A DNA stretch of 64,000 nt. Origin: Photobacterium angustum. GTDB taxonomy: Bacteria; Pseudomonadota; Gammaproteobacteria; Enterobacterales; Vibrionaceae. The stretch is from assembly GCF_002954615.1 (NCBI RefSeq), contig NZ_MSCJ01000003.1, positions 1,054,001 to 1,118,000 of the forward strand, written 5' to 3'. Shown piece by piece: positions 55,681 through 64,000 of this stretch (position 1 is the stretch's first letter; every line of letters begins with the position of its first letter). Both the position numbers and the translations under genes were made by a program. The notes beneath the pieces are model-generated. The model was not told the origin of the DNA, ran no database searches, and saw only the letters and a program-made list of their open reading frames with translations.

Positions 55681-56109
55681 TTAATTAGTAGTTAGATGAG
55701 ATAACTGTTTTGGCGTTTTATTGTTACTTTCATCTCTTTCTTCTTGCTGTGTATTGATAACAACACGCTTACTAGCCAAAGACATTTGAAACTCTCTTAA
55801 TTTGAAATAGCCATATGTAACGACAATAGAGAAGAATAAGTAAGATAACGAGAATACAAACGGTGAGTTAATAACTTCAGCTTTTAATCCCCACATAACA
55901 CCAACAATCGTGATGGAAAGTTTAGCCATCATTCCCATTAATAGTAATAACAATGCTAATTGCGGGTAGCGCGTTGAACGAAATGCTAGCCAATATGCTG
56001 TTCCTACAGAAACGGCTGCAATACCAAAGCCGGCAGCAAATGAATGAAAATGGTCACCAGATAAAACACCACCGATCGATGACAGTAAGAAAATCAATGC
56101 TAGTTTCAT
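55681..56109 (-). CDS. Small four-helix membrane protein, unknown
   Basis: About 142 residues with four hydrophobic segments (LALIFLLSSIGGVLSG; FGIAAVSVGTAYWLAF; LALLLLLMGMMAKLSIT; FSLSYLFFSIVVTYGYF) and a polar 30-residue C-terminal tail. The frame extends to 56142, but the ATG at 56109 follows GGAGAGG and starts the first helix. The topology recalls AtpI-like proteins, but I see no clear signature. Confidence 0.65.
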   Translation of the reverse strand: MKLALIFLLSSIGGVLSGDHFHSFAAGFGIAAVSVGTAYWLAFRSTRYPQLALLLLLMGMMAKLSITIVGVMWGLKAEVINSPFVFSLSYLFFSIVVTYGYFKLREFQMSLASKRVVINTQQEERDESNNKTPKQLSHLTTN

Positions 56110-56740
56110 ATTTGCCTCTCCAATTGTGAAGCGAAAAATCATAAATATTGCTACTGGGTATATTTTCTCATTTTGAATGCAAGATGTATATATGAATTGA
56201 AAGATTTCATTTTTGAAAGATTTATGTATTAATTGTTAAAAAACATGCATTAAGCACTTAAGGCTTTGAAAATAAAGGTGGCTATATTAATATTATTATC
56301 AATTGTTAATTTATTGATAAATAAGTAACATTCTTTTTTCAACGCTAGATTTAGAAGATCCATCAGTAAATTAGTAAAAATCCAGATGAAAACACTGCCA
56401 ATAAACGTCGAAAATCACAGAATATGAGTTAATTTATCCAAAGTTTTAAAAATAGAGGTTAGTTTTTAGTGATATAAATAAATGGTTAATTTTAACCCTT
56501 TTTGTTTGTGTTCTTGTTGTAAATTTAATTTACATCGCGTTGAAGCAAGAGCTGTTAGATCATCATAAGCAAATTAATACTGTCACGTCCTCAGATAACA
56601 ATCATAAAATTAAGAGTTAGCTCACTGTTTAACATCAAACCTCATCCCTTACTCTTTATTTGATTAAATAAATCTTTTTATCTGTCGATAAACTTTAATT
56701 CGTCAATAAGGCCAATCTCTCTAACTAAGGACGGTTAAAC
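56110..56740. other. Long AT-rich region upstream of cheV
   Basis: 631 bp with no complete gene. A frame at 56468-56620 reads as a small membrane protein (SDINKWLILTLFVCVLVVNL then a polar tail), but it has no ATG, GTG or TTG start; it may be a decayed gene. Otherwise nothing is seen but the cheV promoter region. Confidence 0.5.
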
Positions 56741-57694
56741 ATGGCAACAATTCTTGATAGTGTTAATCAACGAACCCAATTAGTTGGCGAAAATAGGCTA
56801 GAACTACTTATCTTCAGACTGAACAGTCAGCAACTATTCGCTATTAATGTATTTAAAGTCCGTGAAGTTGTTAAAGTACCTCATCTGAATTCCCTTCCAG
56901 GATCGCATGTTAATGTTAAAGGGGTAGCATCTATTCGTGGCGTATCAATCCCTGTTATCGATCTTCGGACCTCAATAGGTATGAAAGAAACCGATATTAA
57001 TGAACTGAGTAACCTAATAGTGACTGAATATAATGGTTCGGTGCAGGCATTTTTAGTCGGACAAGTAATGAATATCGTCAACATGACTTGGAAAGATATT
57101 CAGCCACCACCCGATCAAGTTGGCAAGAATAATTACCTTACAGCTATTTGTGAAATACATCGTGATAACCAAAAACAGCTTGTCGGTATTATTGATGTTG
57201 AAAAGGTGCTCGCTAATATTATTGATTACAATATTAAAATTTCTGACGAATTATTGAACAGAGATATAAGTCAGCATCTACAAGGACATAAAATTCTCAT
57301 TGTTGATGACTCCCCTACCGCGCGTAATCAAATTAAGTCAACACTCGCTCAAATTGGCATCGAAGTCTTTGAAGCAAACAATGGTCAACAAGCCTATAAC
57401 TTACTAGATCAATGGTGCAATGAAGGTAAAACGGTAACCGATGAAATATTGATGATGTTTACTGATGCAGAAATGCCTGAGATGGATGGCTACCGACTTA
57501 CTCATAAAATTCGTCATGATCCTCGTATGTCAAACTTATACATAACACTCAATACCTCATTGAGTGGAAGTTTCAATGAAGCAATGACTGTCAAAGTCGG
57601 ATGCAATAAGTTTATCTCAAAATTCCAACCAGATCTGATTGTTGAAGTTGTACATAACCGAATGATGGAAAAATTAGCAGAGCATAACCATTAA
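56741..57694 (+). CDS. cheV: Chemotaxis coupling protein CheV
   Basis: A 317-residue protein: CheW-like domain (residues 20-170; FAINVFKVREVVKVPHLNSL, VKGVASIRGVSIPVIDL) plus a C-terminal receiver (ILIVDDSPTARNQI acidic pair; FTDAEMPEMDGY phospho-Asp; FISKF Lys). It links chemoreceptors to CheA, and the receiver tunes adaptation. SD AAGGA. No other chemotaxis gene is adjacent, which is usual for cheV. Confidence 0.94.
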   Translation: MATILDSVNQRTQLVGENRLELLIFRLNSQQLFAINVFKVREVVKVPHLNSLPGSHVNVKGVASIRGVSIPVIDLRTSIGMKETDINELSNLIVTEYNGSVQAFLVGQVMNIVNMTWKDIQPPPDQVGKNNYLTAICEIHRDNQKQLVGIIDVEKVLANIIDYNIKISDELLNRDISQHLQGHKILIVDDSPTARNQIKSTLAQIGIEVFEANNGQQAYNLLDQWCNEGKTVTDEILMMFTDAEMPEMDGYRLTHKIRHDPRMSNLYITLNTSLSGSFNEAMTVKVGCNKFISKFQPDLIVEVVHNRMMEKLAEHNH

Positions 57695-57703
57695 TTATTT
57701 AGA

Positions 57704-57758
57704 CTCTCTATCAAACCCGTTAACACATTTGTTTAGGTTATCACTCTTTGATAGAGAG
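57704..57758. terminator. Inverted repeat between cheV and the 30-residue membrane protein gene
   Basis: CTCTCTATCAAA/TTTGATAGAGAG perfect 12-bp arms with a 31-nt loop between converging genes; probably ends both transcripts. Confidence 0.55.
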
Positions 57759-57851
57759 CTATGCATAATTTGTAACAGCGATTAAAAATACACTTAATGC
57801 AATAACTATTGCAGCTATAACTAATAACACTTCAAATATGTGCTCTGGCAT
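57759..57851 (-). CDS. Tiny single-span membrane protein, 30 residues
   Basis: An ATG frame with AGGA 6 nt upstream encodes MPEHIFEVLLVIAAIVIALS then VFLIAVTNYA: a short polar N-terminus and one long hydrophobic helix. It stops against an inverted repeat shared with cheV. The family is not recognised; the form resembles small regulatory or subunit-stabilising membrane peptides. Confidence 0.55.
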   Translation of the reverse strand: MPEHIFEVLLVIAAIVIALSVFLIAVTNYA

Positions 57852-58182
57852 ATCATTCCTATAATACGATATAATATGAATAAGTATCTTTATTAGATAA
57901 TATGATGATTATCTACTTTTAATTTCTACATACAGTATAGAGTTCTAAACTAAATCAAAGCTGAACATAACACCTGTCTTTTCACTTCATCGTAGATTCA
58001 TGTTTTTTAAGTGCTTTGTAGAATAATGTGACCGGAAACGTGAATTTAAATACTAATTATTACAACTACCATTCTTTTATTATCTGATGATCTCATTTTC
58101 ATTAAGATGAATTTGCTCTTTATATAAAATAGCGTAATGATTATTTATAACTACAGTCTATGGAAACAAAAGAACGCATCAT
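57852..58182. other. Intergenic region
   Basis: 331 bp, AT-rich, divergent promoters for the 30-residue protein and the 58183 gene. No other feature is seen. Confidence 0.5.
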
Positions 58183-58848
58183 ATGAAAAAAGTAGTCACT
58201 ATAACTTTATTATTTTTTTCATATTTTTCAGCATTAACTGTAAAAGCAGAAGAAAATATACCCCGCGTAATAAAATTATCTCCAGAGAAAATTACACAAC
58301 ATAATGTTGATCTTCCTCTTAACCAATTTAGAGCACTTGAGATCTTAGCTGAAAAGAATGTCAGCAGCCATCAAGTACCTCGTCCTTATGCAATGCCAAA
58401 CACCGCCAACCATAATGAACTATTTGGTTTAGATCTTAATCAAAATGGTATTCGAGATGACTATGAACGTATGTTATTAACAAGCTATCAGCGTTCAGAG
58501 TATGTTGCTATGGGAATTTTAGCAGCAGAACGCTGGGATACACTTCTACGATTATTACACTCACAAGATCAAATCAAAACTCGCTTCCAAGCCTTAGAAT
58601 TATTTAACGATAACATTGCAATCAACCAATGCTATTATTCTTTACAAAAAAAAGATAAAAGTCTTATTTCACCAGTACTTAGCTATTTTAATAATGACAA
58701 ACTGTTAGAGGCTAAATATCAAGCAGAACTCTTATTGCTTGATATTATTGGAGATGATCAAACAAATTTCACCTTTCATCAACAACCATGTAAGCGCTTT
58801 GCTGATTTCGCTAAAAGTGTAAAAAAAGGCAAACTTGCCGCTTTATAA
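58183..58848 (+). CDS. Secreted protein with an EF-hand-like loop, unknown
   Basis: A 221-residue protein with a signal peptide (VVTITLLFFSYFSALTVKA-EE). DLNQNGIRDDYE at about residues 85-96 is an EF-hand/excalibur-like calcium loop (DxNxNGxxDxxE). The rest is helical with two Cys (NQCYYS and PCKRF). No family is recognised. A short hairpin (GGCAA/TTGCC, 58828-58839) overlaps the end of the gene and may stop transcription. Confidence 0.65.
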   Translation: MKKVVTITLLFFSYFSALTVKAEENIPRVIKLSPEKITQHNVDLPLNQFRALEILAEKNVSSHQVPRPYAMPNTANHNELFGLDLNQNGIRDDYERMLLTSYQRSEYVAMGILAAERWDTLLRLLHSQDQIKTRFQALELFNDNIAINQCYYSLQKKDKSLISPVLSYFNNDKLLEAKYQAELLLLDIIGDDQTNFTFHQQPCKRFADFAKSVKKGKLAAL

Positions 58849-59008
58849 CGACTAATCAAAAATTTTCGCGTCACTATATTTATTACTATCAATCATGCTT
58901 TTGTTACAAATAACCCAAGATATTAAAAGTAAGATTTATGGTAGTATCTTTCTCATTACTTATATAATGCACCAAATGTTTTTGGCTATCATAGAGATAC
59001 ATAATCTA

Positions 59009-59929
59009 ATGACTAAACTTTTCACCTTTCTAAAAGGCATGGCTATGGGGGCTGCAGATGTTGTCCCTGGGGTTTCTGGTGGCACTATCGCCTTTATCAC
59101 AGGTATTTACGACACCTTACTTGAGAGCATCCGTCGTATTAACCCGTCGCTTATTGGCATCATTCGCAAAGAAGGGCTTAAAGGCGCATTTGAACATATC
59201 AATGGAACATTTCTGATCTGTTTATTTGCCGGTATTCTAACCAGTATTTTTACCTTCGCTAAACTCATTACTTGGATGCTAGAAACCCATCCTATTCCAT
59301 TATGGTCATTTTTCTTTGGTTTGATCATCGTCTCTGTCATTCATATGTTCAAACAAGTGGAAAGATGGTCTATTAATCGATTTGTTACCATTGTGATTGG
59401 TGCTGTTTTTGCTTACGGGATTACTGTCCTTCATCCTGTCGCAATGGAGCCAACACCTATCAACGTACTTATTGCTGGTGCTATTGCAATTTGTGCCATG
59501 ATTTTACCTGGAATATCTGGAAGCTTTATTTTACTTCTTCTAGGTATGTATGCACCGATTCTTGCCGCTGCTAAATCTATTGATGTTGTTACGCTTGGTC
59601 TTTTCGCAATAGGTTGTGTTGCTGGGCTATTAACGTTTTCGCACTTCCTATCATGGGTTCTTCGTAACTACCGTGATATTGCGCTAACATTCTTAACGGG
59701 TTTAATGATCGGTACGTTAAGTAAGATCTGGCCTTGGAAAGAAGTGGTGAGTTGGCGTGTAAATTCACATGGTGAACAAGTACCATTACTTGAACATAAC
59801 TTATCACCATTTAACTTCGAGCAAGTTACTGGACAACCCGCACTGATCGGATACGCTATTTGTGCAATGGTTCTAGGTATTCTGGTTGTTTGGGGATTAG
59901 AAAAATTTGCAGCAACTGAGCAAAAATAA
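59009..59929 (+). CDS. popT: Undecaprenyl phosphate translocase (DUF368)
   Basis: About 306 residues, polytopic. FLKGMAMGAADVVPGVSGGTIA and AICAMILPGISGSFILLLLG are the two repeated DUF368 signatures. DUF368 proteins (PopT; V. cholerae VCA0040) return undecaprenyl phosphate to the inner leaflet for reuse in wall synthesis. The frame opens at 58895; the ATG at 59009 (MTKLFTFLKG) gives the family N-terminus. No strong SD. Terminator downstream. Confidence 0.88.
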   Translation: MTKLFTFLKGMAMGAADVVPGVSGGTIAFITGIYDTLLESIRRINPSLIGIIRKEGLKGAFEHINGTFLICLFAGILTSIFTFAKLITWMLETHPIPLWSFFFGLIIVSVIHMFKQVERWSINRFVTIVIGAVFAYGITVLHPVAMEPTPINVLIAGAIAICAMILPGISGSFILLLLGMYAPILAAAKSIDVVTLGLFAIGCVAGLLTFSHFLSWVLRNYRDIALTFLTGLMIGTLSKIWPWKEVVSWRVNSHGEQVPLLEHNLSPFNFEQVTGQPALIGYAICAMVLGILVVWGLEKFAATEQK

Positions 59930-59952
59930 TTTACCTATAACGCTTGTTGAAG

Positions 59953-59974
59953 AAGGCAGCCTTTTGGTTGCCTT
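59953..59974 (+). terminator. Terminator of popT
   Basis: AAGGCAGCC/GGTTGCCTT stem (one G-T pair), TTTT loop, then TTTTATC. Confidence 0.85.
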
Positions 59975-60102
59975 TTTTATCAATACCATATTTTAGAACA
60001 AGCATAAATTTACCTCACAAATGTATTAAACATACCTACACTTATTAGATAGCTAAAAGCATAATCGTAGTTGTACCATTAAACTTGTTTAAGGATAAAC
60101 AA

Positions 60103-60702
60103 ATGAAATACCAATGGGTTATTCTAGCCATCGCATTAATCGCAGGACTAACAACAAGCTATATACTTGATAGCCGCGACCCATCACTCGCTATAGAGCC
60201 TCATTACCCTCTTAATATTCTAGAGTCAGGCAATAAAGCCATTGACCTCTATAATCCCGAAGATCCTAGAATACGTTTAGTTTATTTTGGCTACACACAA
60301 TGCCCAGATGTATGTCCAACATCATTAGCAGTTATGTCTGCAGCCTTGAAACAAATTCCTGCGGAGCAACTCCAAAACATCTGGCCAATATTTATAACTT
60401 TAGATCCAGAACGCGATACTGCAATAAAAACGGCTAACTATGCAAAACACTTCCATTCATCCATTTCAGGTATGGCAGGAACCAAAAAACAAACAAAAGA
60501 GTTAGCGGAGAAATACGGTGTACTTTACATACGGACAGATTTAAAAGATTCAGCGCTTGAATATGCGATTGATCACAATTCCTATTTTTACTTCTTATTA
60601 CCTAATGGTGAACTTCTTAGTAAAGTGCCGCACCTTCTCAGCCCTGCACCACTTATTTCAGTCATTCCTGATATCATTAAAAGTGTACCCAATGCATCAT
60701 AA
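60103..60702 (+). CDS. SCO1/SenC family copper chaperone/thioredoxin-like protein
   Basis: About 199 residues anchored by an N-terminal helix (WVILAIALIAGLTTSYIL). The copper site CPDVCP within FGYTQCPDVCPTS and the distal His in IDHNSYFY are intact. LDPERDT is a family hallmark. It likely delivers copper to, or keeps reduced, cytochrome oxidase CuA, or protects against oxidative stress. The ATG at 60103 has AAGGA 8 nt before it; the upstream TTG at 60085 is disfavoured. Confidence 0.88.
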   Translation: MKYQWVILAIALIAGLTTSYILDSRDPSLAIEPHYPLNILESGNKAIDLYNPEDPRIRLVYFGYTQCPDVCPTSLAVMSAALKQIPAEQLQNIWPIFITLDPERDTAIKTANYAKHFHSSISGMAGTKKQTKELAEKYGVLYIRTDLKDSALEYAIDHNSYFYFLLPNGELLSKVPHLLSPAPLISVIPDIIKSVPNAS

Positions 60703-61149
60703 TGATGAATAACGTAACAAGATATGCAATAGCGGTAATATTAATGTGAGATTTAGATACAAATACATGAAATCGATAATCAAAAAATTATGTGAACTTA
60801 CTCTCAGTTTGTATTTGCATTTTCGTTCATTTATTCGTCTGTTGTATTCCTTTTTTTGTTAAGAATATTTTTTTACATAAACCTGACTTATTAGTTTTTC
60901 TGAAGTCATAAATATAGCGCGAGCCCTTATTACAAGCGGGATTACGCATAGTTAGTCACTAAAACGATATGAAAATTTAATGTCATAATTGTTTATTTTT
61001 TAACCGATAATTCGATATTAACGTGATTTTTTTGAACTGACCGAAAAAAATTAATGAGCAATTTTAAGAAGTTATGCCATAATGAATTTGCCAACTCAAT
61101 CTTTCACACTCAGTTGTAGTGGCAAAATCAATATGGAGATTTATAAAAA
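60703..61149. other. Intergenic region upstream of lpp
   Basis: 447 bp with no gene on either strand. The last 100 bp hold the lpp promoter (listed) and a 5' leader. Confidence 0.5.
61056..61083 (+). promoter_or_regulatory. Probable lpp promoter
   Basis: Extended -10 TGCCATAAT (61075-61083) with TGAGCA 17 bp upstream as a weak -35, about 65 bp before the lpp start; surrounding A/T tracts suit a strong promoter. Confidence 0.4.
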
Positions 61150-61410
61150 ATGAAACGTACTGTAACTATCTTAGCTGGTCTTCTACTATCTGCATCTCTA
61201 GTAGGTTGTTCAAGCACTGACGCAGACCAAATGCAAACTCTTACTAACAAAGTAGACACTTTAGCTGAGCAAGTAAGTGCACTACAAGGTCAACAAGACC
61301 AAATCGTTAGCGCTGTAAACGACTCTCGTGCAGCATCAGACGCAGCTTACCAAGAAGCTATGCGTGCTAACAAGCGTATCGACAACATTGCTGGTTCTTA
61401 CACTAAGTAA
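61150..61410 (+). CDS. lpp: Major outer-membrane (Braun-type) lipoprotein Lpp
   Basis: An 86-residue lipoprotein: signal MKRTVTILAGLLLSASLVGC with lipobox LVGC, then a heptad-repeat helix (LTNKVDTLAEQVSALQGQQD) and the end IAGSYTK with a terminal Lys available for linkage to peptidoglycan. Highly optimised codons and a strong SD (GGAG) indicate abundant expression. An L,D-transpeptidase gene converges on it 0.4 kb away. Confidence 0.92.
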   Translation: MKRTVTILAGLLLSASLVGCSSTDADQMQTLTNKVDTLAEQVSALQGQQDQIVSAVNDSRAASDAAYQEAMRANKRIDNIAGSYTK

Positions 61411-61435
61411 TTTGTCATAGCTTAAATACTTTAAG

Positions 61436-61460
61436 GAGATGGCTTTTTAAAAGCCGTCTC
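61436..61460 (+). terminator. Terminator of lpp
   Basis: GAGATGGCTTTT/AAAAGCCGTCTC hairpin followed by TTTTTTT. Confidence 0.9.
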
Positions 61461-61805
61461 TTTTTTTGTCAAAATAAACATTAATATATTCATTCACCAT
61501 ATCAATCATACCCTCACTTAATAATTACCGATAATTGCCTCTATTAACTATCCAACGCTCTATTCAGAGAAGTAAAAATCTGTTTCAATTTATCATCTCC
61601 TAACTTCAATTTGAGTAGATAGAGACGATCTTACGGTTGATAAGTTAATTTTAAATTCTCTTAATTCGTATACTTATATAGTCTTACTTAATAATAATGA
61701 GGGTTTAAAGCTTCTGTCACATATTACATCATCTATTAATACAATTATTCATATGCGTCACCAAATCCACTACCATCGTTATTACACACAATATTTAGAT
61801 AAAAA

Positions 61806-61829
61806 AAACGAGAGCATAGGCTCTCGTTT
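61806..61829 (-). terminator. Terminator of the L,D-transpeptidase gene
   Basis: AAACGAGAGC/GCTCTCGTTT stem, ATAG loop. The minus strand continues with TTTTT. Confidence 0.88.
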
Positions 61830-61848
61830 GATATCATTTCAAATATAA

Positions 61849-62805
61849 TTAATTTAAAACAACAGGAATACCAGTTTGATTATCTAATGCCTTGGTGAGT
61901 ACCTGATAAGCATCATTGTTGTAATTCAAATCATCAATCAGTTTTGCTGGCGCTGTTACCACTTTCTTTTCACCCATTTGTGATTCATCTTTCGATAATG
62001 GTGAATGAACTTCAACAACGATCTGTCCGTTAGGTTCAACTGAATACTTTACTGGTTGATTAATAATGCGAACTTGTGTTCCTAACGCAACATGTGGGAA
62101 TAACCACTCAACATCCCATGGGTTCATACGAATACAGCCACCACTAACGCGCATACCAATACCAAAATCTTTATTAGTACCGTGAATTAGATATTCTCCA
62201 TGACCATAAGCTAAACGCATTTTATAGTCACCTAATGGATTATCAGGGCCAGCAGGTACAACTGCAGGAAGAATATCTCCCCTTGCAGCATGTTCTTTAC
62301 GAATAGATGCTGGAGGTGTCCACGTTGGATTCTTCACTTTTTCATTGATACTTGTTGTCATACTTGGGGTTTCACGTCCAACTCGACCGATACCAATAGG
62401 GAAGATATAAACTTTTGATGCATCGTCTTTTGGAAAGTAATACAGACGAAGTTCAGCAAGATTAACCACAATGCCCTTGTGAGCAACATCAGGTAAAACA
62501 ACCTTTGTTGGAACTTCAAGTAAACGTCCAGGAGCAGGAAGAAAAGGATCAATGCCTTTATTCGCAGCCATCATGCCTAAAAATCCGACATTATACTTAT
62601 TGGCAATATCAGCGAGACTATCCCCTTTTTGTACTTCGTAGTAATTAGGTGTACCAACGATATTACTACCATCGGTTGGTAATTGATATTCAATTGCATT
62701 TACAGCAGATGATACCAAACAAGTAAGTGAAAGAAGCAATGCGCGGTACAAAACGACGTCTCCGTTAATTAATTTCCTGAGTCTATTTGCAACAAACCCA
62801 AACAT
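61849..62805 (-). CDS. L,D-transpeptidase with LysM domain (ErfK/YbiS/YcfS type)
   Basis: A 318-residue periplasmic enzyme: signal peptide, LysM motif (VQKGDSLADIANKYNVGFLG), YkuD catalytic domain with YLIHGTNKDFG and SGGCIRMNPWD (His and nucleophilic Cys). In enterics this subgroup attaches Lpp to peptidoglycan, and lpp lies next door, so the same job is likely. A TTG at 62751, 8 nt after GGAG, would give a cleaner signal peptide (MYRALLLSLTCLVSSAVNA) and may be the true start. Confidence 0.9.
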   Translation of the reverse strand: MFGFVANRLRKLINGDVVLYRALLLSLTCLVSSAVNAIEYQLPTDGSNIVGTPNYYEVQKGDSLADIANKYNVGFLGMMAANKGIDPFLPAPGRLLEVPTKVVLPDVAHKGIVVNLAELRLYYFPKDDASKVYIFPIGIGRVGRETPSMTTSINEKVKNPTWTPPASIRKEHAARGDILPAVVPAGPDNPLGDYKMRLAYGHGEYLIHGTNKDFGIGMRVSGGCIRMNPWDVEWLFPHVALGTQVRIINQPVKYSVEPNGQIVVEVHSPLSKDESQMGEKKVVTAPAKLIDDLNYNNDAYQVLTKALDNQTGIPVVLN

Positions 62806-63008
62806 TTTGTTGCATAGTCAGTATTACTCTCTAATACAAACTATAAACAAACCTTTACAATTCATAGTACTTTATATAAGCAATTTCTACTAGCGAGCGT
62901 TATGTTTTAGATTTAATCTGATCCTTTTAATCAATCAGTTACATAACTTAACTATGCGAATAATAGTAAAATCAATTATATCTATACTACTATACCGTTA
63001 ATACAAAA

Positions 63009-63046
63009 AAAGAGCTGTTAGGTTACGGTAAACTTAACAACTCTTT
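63009..63046 (-). terminator. Terminator of the desaturase gene
   Basis: AAAGAG...TGTTA / TAACA...CTCTTT stem with a mismatch. The minus strand continues with TTTTTTGT. Confidence 0.75.
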
Positions 63047-63079
63047 AATTACTATTTCAAGACTACGGTATTTAGCAAG

Positions 63080-64000
63080 TTACATCGTATATTGCTGCGT
63101 CAAACCCTTCCATGCTCGCCGTTGTTGCTCTAGTCGGGCTTGCATAGATTTATATTGCTGAATGAACTCAAAATTATCATAGCTGTTGGCTATTTTTTGC
63201 TTCTCCATATCAAGCAAACGCTTTTTTGCTTGATAATAATCTGAAATTTTAGCAATCAAAGCTTCATACTCTTGCTGAAGCTGCGTTAGCCTTGCGACAT
63301 TATTCGGCATCTTACTCAATTGTTGTTGGATTCGTTTAAATTGCATTTTTGCTTTGGTTTTTTCAATTCGGTCAGCAGGCGTAACTTTTAAATTTCTTGT
63401 CCAACCTATCCATGAACATGCCTTAATCAACCATTTAGTTGGGTCAAACTGCCACCAGCAAATACCATTTCGATAGTCATTTTCAAAAATATGGTGATAG
63501 TTATGATAGCCCTCACCAAAAGTTAAAAAAGCCAATAATCCGTTATCACGAGCGGTATTTCTATCAGTATAAGGCTGAGACCCCCAAATATGCGCCAATG
63601 AATTGATGAAAAAAGTCGTATGATGGCTTAGTACTAATCGTAGAAAGCCAACAAGCAATAGTGCTCCCCAAATATCACCATGAATAAACCCGAACGCTAA
63701 TGGAATACCAAAATTGGTACCAATCGCTAGCCATAGATAATATTTATGCTGCCACATAACTATTTTATCTTTTTGTAAATCACGGCAATTGTCGTAGTCA
63801 TAGTATCGACTCGCTTGATAATCACGCAACATCCAACCAATATGGCTATAAAAGAAACCCTTTTTTGCTGAATAAGGATCTTTATCATTGTTATCAACAT
63901 GTCGGTGATGAATGCGATGATCTGAAGACCAATGTAAAATACTATTTTGCAATGCAAATGCACCGCCAATTGCAAAGATGAAACGGAGCATTGCATTCGC
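63080..64000 (-). CDS. Acyl-CoA/acyl-lipid fatty acid desaturase (N-terminus outside window)
   Basis: The frame is open to the right edge; the ATG at 63991 is internal because coding continues upstream (ANAMLRF). It shows the second and third histidine boxes of delta-9-type membrane di-iron desaturases, HRIHHRHVD and GEGYHNYHH; box one must lie outside. After the catalytic region, about 100 residues form a charged, Gln/Lys/Arg-rich coiled coil, unusual for the family and perhaps mediating oligomerisation or partner binding. It likely makes cis-unsaturated acyl chains. Confidence 0.88.
   Translation of the reverse strand, partial: ANAMLRFIFAIGGAFALQNSILHWSSDHRIHHRHVDNNDKDPYSAKKGFFYSHIGWMLRDYQASRYYDYDNCRDLQKDKIVMWQHKYYLWLAIGTNFGIPLAFGFIHGDIWGALLLVGFLRLVLSHHTTFFINSLAHIWGSQPYTDRNTARDNGLLAFLTFGEGYHNYHHIFENDYRNGICWWQFDPTKWLIKACSWIGWTRNLKVTPADRIEKTKAKMQFKRIQQQLSKMPNNVARLTQLQQEYEALIAKISDYYQAKKRLLDMEKQKIANSYDNFEFIQQYKSMQARLEQQRRAWKGLTQQYTM

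Larger units (their letters stand above)
61411..61848. other. Intergenic region between lpp and the L,D-transpeptidase gene
   Basis: 438 bp that hold the terminators of both converging genes and otherwise show nothing recognisable. Confidence 0.5.

Noticed and set aside
58895..59008. Hydrophobic 38-residue extension of PopT
   Set aside because: DUF368 proteins start near FLKGMAMGAADVVPG; the extension lacks an SD and would add an odd helix.
1..64000. Mobile elements, prophage, CRISPR arrays, rRNA or tRNA genes
   Set aside because: No transposase, integrase, regularly spaced repeats, CCA-ended cloverleafs or rRNA signatures were seen on reading both strands.

Overview
The window is AT-rich, gene-dense bacterial chromosome and almost certainly comes from a member of the Vibrionaceae, most likely Photobacterium. 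The reasons are the VxrA/VxrB/VxrC-type cell-wall stress system, a VC0807-family membrane protein, a YoaH-type UPF0181 protein, a HlyU-domain protein, CheV, RavA/ViaA, a GlyGly-CTERM trypsin and a DUF368 (PopT) transporter. The genus is an inference. No rRNA, tRNA, CRISPR array, integrase or insertion sequence is visible, so this looks like a stable chromosomal segment (possibly the second chromosome) rather than an island.

Layout. 1-2640: a truncated secreted protein gene, a NadD-like gene, divergent nadE, and a small RSH-type HD hydrolase. 2760-7290: yoaH, nnrS under a near-perfect NsrR-type palindrome, and the vxrA-vxrB-vxrC operon. 7430-10640: a possible small ORF and the pntA-pntB transhydrogenase operon. 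11000-17100: a HlyU-domain gene, a frameshifted 60-codon gene, a BASS-like transporter, a 5'-nucleotidase, a glyoxalase-like gene and the YbjD-like nuclease. 17300-30400: a light / photo-oxidative stress region (below). 30490-39730: rlmF, an nfeD-slipin operon, an ionotropic glutamate-receptor-like channel, ravA-viaA and a PstS-like protein. 39830-47580: sseA with a DUF5718 gene, a surface trypsin, a siroheme enzyme with a SUMT remnant, nagZ and a CSS-EAL phosphodiesterase. 47970-64000: two tiny membrane proteins, a CDF metal transporter, a lipoprotein, an orphan DmsC-like subunit, an MFS exporter, nagA, cheV, popT, a Sco protein, convergent lpp and L,D-transpeptidase genes, and a truncated fatty-acid desaturase.

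The most coherent biological unit is the light-response region. A ten-gene operon (26056 down to 17416) encodes a MerR regulator of the B12-fold but B12-site-less (class II LitR-like) type, a class I DNA photolyase, an NTF2-like protein, a short-chain dehydrogenase, a FAD amine-oxidase-like enzyme, a DUF1365 protein, a Cfa-type lipid methyltransferase, a DUF2878 membrane protein, a chalcone-isomerase-fold protein and a DUF3833 lipoprotein. Two TGTACA-N12-TGTAYA operators precede it. A third copy of the same 24-bp operator, plus an N11 variant, sits immediately upstream of a second operon that encodes two DUF523-DUF1722 paralogues and a small Trp-rich protein. I infer one regulon in which light controls DNA photorepair and membrane-lipid modification.

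Envelope maintenance is a second theme: vxrABC, nagZ, nagA, popT (undecaprenyl-phosphate recycling), lpp and an L,D-transpeptidase are all present. A third theme is redox and nitrosative stress: nnrS, pntAB, sseA, and an FNR-like site before a Cys/His-rich small protein.
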